From the NCBI GenBank assembly GCA_030628445.1, contig DAOVQV010000094.1, positions 1-6,435 of the forward strand: a DNA stretch of 6,435 nucleotides, written 5' to 3'. A model generated the notes under the pieces. That model was not told the DNA's origin, ran no database searches, and saw only the letters and a list, made by a program, of their open reading frames with translations. The position numbers were made by a program, and so were the translations under genes. The stretch comes from Phycisphaerae bacterium. Its GTDB lineage: Bacteria > Planctomycetota > Phycisphaerae > SM23-33. Position 1 is the first letter of the stretch, and every line of letters starts with the position of its first letter. Positions 5,606 to 6,435 of the stretch are shown here, piece by piece.

Positions 5606-6435
5606 GTGGACGAGAAAAAACGCGACAAACCCAACCGTACGCAACCGCCCCAGATGCCCAACCGCTTCGGCCGGTCGATGATGGCGTGGGTGGTCGCCAT
5701 CGGTCTGTCGTTGGTGTTGGTGCTGGTCCTCAGCCAGGGCATGGACAAACGCCGCGAGATCAGCTCGCCGCAATTCTGGGCCTACGTGGAGAACGGGAAC
5801 GCCGAAGGCGAAATAACGGTGCGGGAAAACGAGATCCAGGGCGTGCTGGCGGACGACACGCCCGGACTGACCGCCGATCAGACCCGAAAATTCTTCGTGA
5901 CGTACAACTACACCGTCGATGAGAACTTCGACGAGCGAATGCGCCAGGCCCTGGGCAAGCACAACCGGGCGTGGCATAAGTACAAACTTCGAAGCTGGTG
6001 GGAAAGCGTCCTGCCGCACCTGCTGATCACGATCGTGGTGTTCCTGGCGATTTGGTTCCTTCTGTTTCGCCGGATAGGGTCGGCCGCCAGCGGCGGAGGG
6101 TTTTTGGGCAGCTTCGGGCGCTCGCGCCACCGGATGGTGACCAAGGAGCACACGAACGTCACGTTCGGCGACGTGGCGGGAATCGACGAGGCGAAGGAAG
6201 AACTTACCGAGATTATAGAGTTCCTCAAGAACCCGCGGCGCTTCCAGCGTGTCGGCGGGCGGATTCCCCGCGGGGTTCTGCTGGTGGGCGAACCGGGGTG
6301 CGGTAAGACGCTGCTGGCCAAAGCCATCGCCGGCGAGGCCAGCGTGCCCTTCTTCCTGATCTCCGGGAGCGACTTCGTTGAGATGTTCGTCGGCGTCGGG
6401 GCCTCGCGGGTCCGCGACCTGTTCAAACAGGCCAA
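5606..6435 (+). CDS. ftsH: FtsH membrane-anchored ATP-dependent zinc protease, 3' end missing
   Basis: The frame starts with GTG and stays open to the right edge (276 complete codons). FtsH is a hexameric inner-membrane AAA+ protease that degrades damaged membrane proteins and short-lived regulators. Visible in order are a basic cytoplasmic N-terminus, transmembrane helix 1 (about 27-43), a periplasmic domain (about 44-130), transmembrane helix 2 (about 135-154), a Gly/Ser linker (158-171), then the AAA+ start with TNVTFGDVAGIDEAKEEL (183-200). The Walker A is GEPGCGKT (228-235), where most FtsH have GPPGTGKT; the essential Lys234 and Thr235 are kept. The pore-loop region ISGSDFVEMFVGVGASRVRD (252-271) is canonical, including Phe257 and Gly263. 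Walker B, the second region of homology and the HExxH zinc site fall outside the window. About 150 bases separate it from lptE, and it has promoter-like and ribosome-site sequences of its own. Confidence 0.95.
   Translation, partial: MDEKKRDKPNRTQPPQMPNRFGRSMMAWVVAIGLSLVLVLVLSQGMDKRREISSPQFWAYVENGNAEGEITVRENEIQGVLADDTPGLTADQTRKFFVTYNYTVDENFDERMRQALGKHNRAWHKYKLRSWWESVLPHLLITIVVFLAIWFLLFRRIGSAASGGGFLGSFGRSRHRMVTKEHTNVTFGDVAGIDEAKEELTEIIEFLKNPRRFQRVGGRIPRGVLLVGEPGCGKTLLAKAIAGEASVPFFLISGSDFVEMFVGVGASRVRDLFKQA

Overview
The window is GC-rich bacterial DNA whose protein repertoire best fits a planctomycete, probably of the Phycisphaerae type. The clues are an LptE-like lipoprotein and a BamD-like TPR protein in one operon (so a diderm with an LPS-type outer membrane), an FtsH with an atypical P-loop, and a secreted beta-rich protein whose style I associate with planctomycete pilus/secretion loci. 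This taxonomic call is inference from family resemblance; no marker gene settles it.

Layout. Bases 1-852 (+) hold the 3' part of a secreted beta-rich protein that enters from outside the window. A tRNA-Arg(ACG) gene on the minus strand (880-953) faces it only 27 bases away. Upstream of the tRNA on the same strand lies a complete RACo/DUF4445-type ASKHA ATPase with an N-terminal [2Fe-2S] ferredoxin domain (1026-2855, -), the kind of enzyme that re-reduces inactive cob(II)alamin in corrinoid methyltransferases. A short region with back-to-back promoter-like boxes (2856-2989) separates it from a divergent short-chain dehydrogenase (2990-3706, +) that carries the Asp-Tyr-Lys catalytic pattern of pteridine reductases (PTR1/FolM). 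A near-consensus promoter (3773-3800) then drives a two-gene outer-membrane biogenesis operon: a BamD-like TPR protein (3848-4924) overlapping an LptE-like lipoprotein (4921-5454) by ATGA. After an inverted repeat and a -10-like box, ftsH begins at 5606 and runs off the right edge within its AAA+ domain.

Functionally there are two themes. The divergent pair around 2.9 kb plausibly serves one-carbon metabolism: the activator keeps a B12 enzyme (MetH or another methyltransferase, not in this window) active, and the reductase supplies reduced pterin or folate. The right half is envelope biogenesis and quality control: beta-barrel assembly, LPS export and membrane proteolysis. No mobile element, CRISPR array or phage gene is visible. 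The most unusual points are the pairing of a corrinoid activator with a pteridine reductase, a nine-G run inside the activator's conserved glycine motif, the missing lipobox in the BamD-like protein, and the altered FtsH Walker A.
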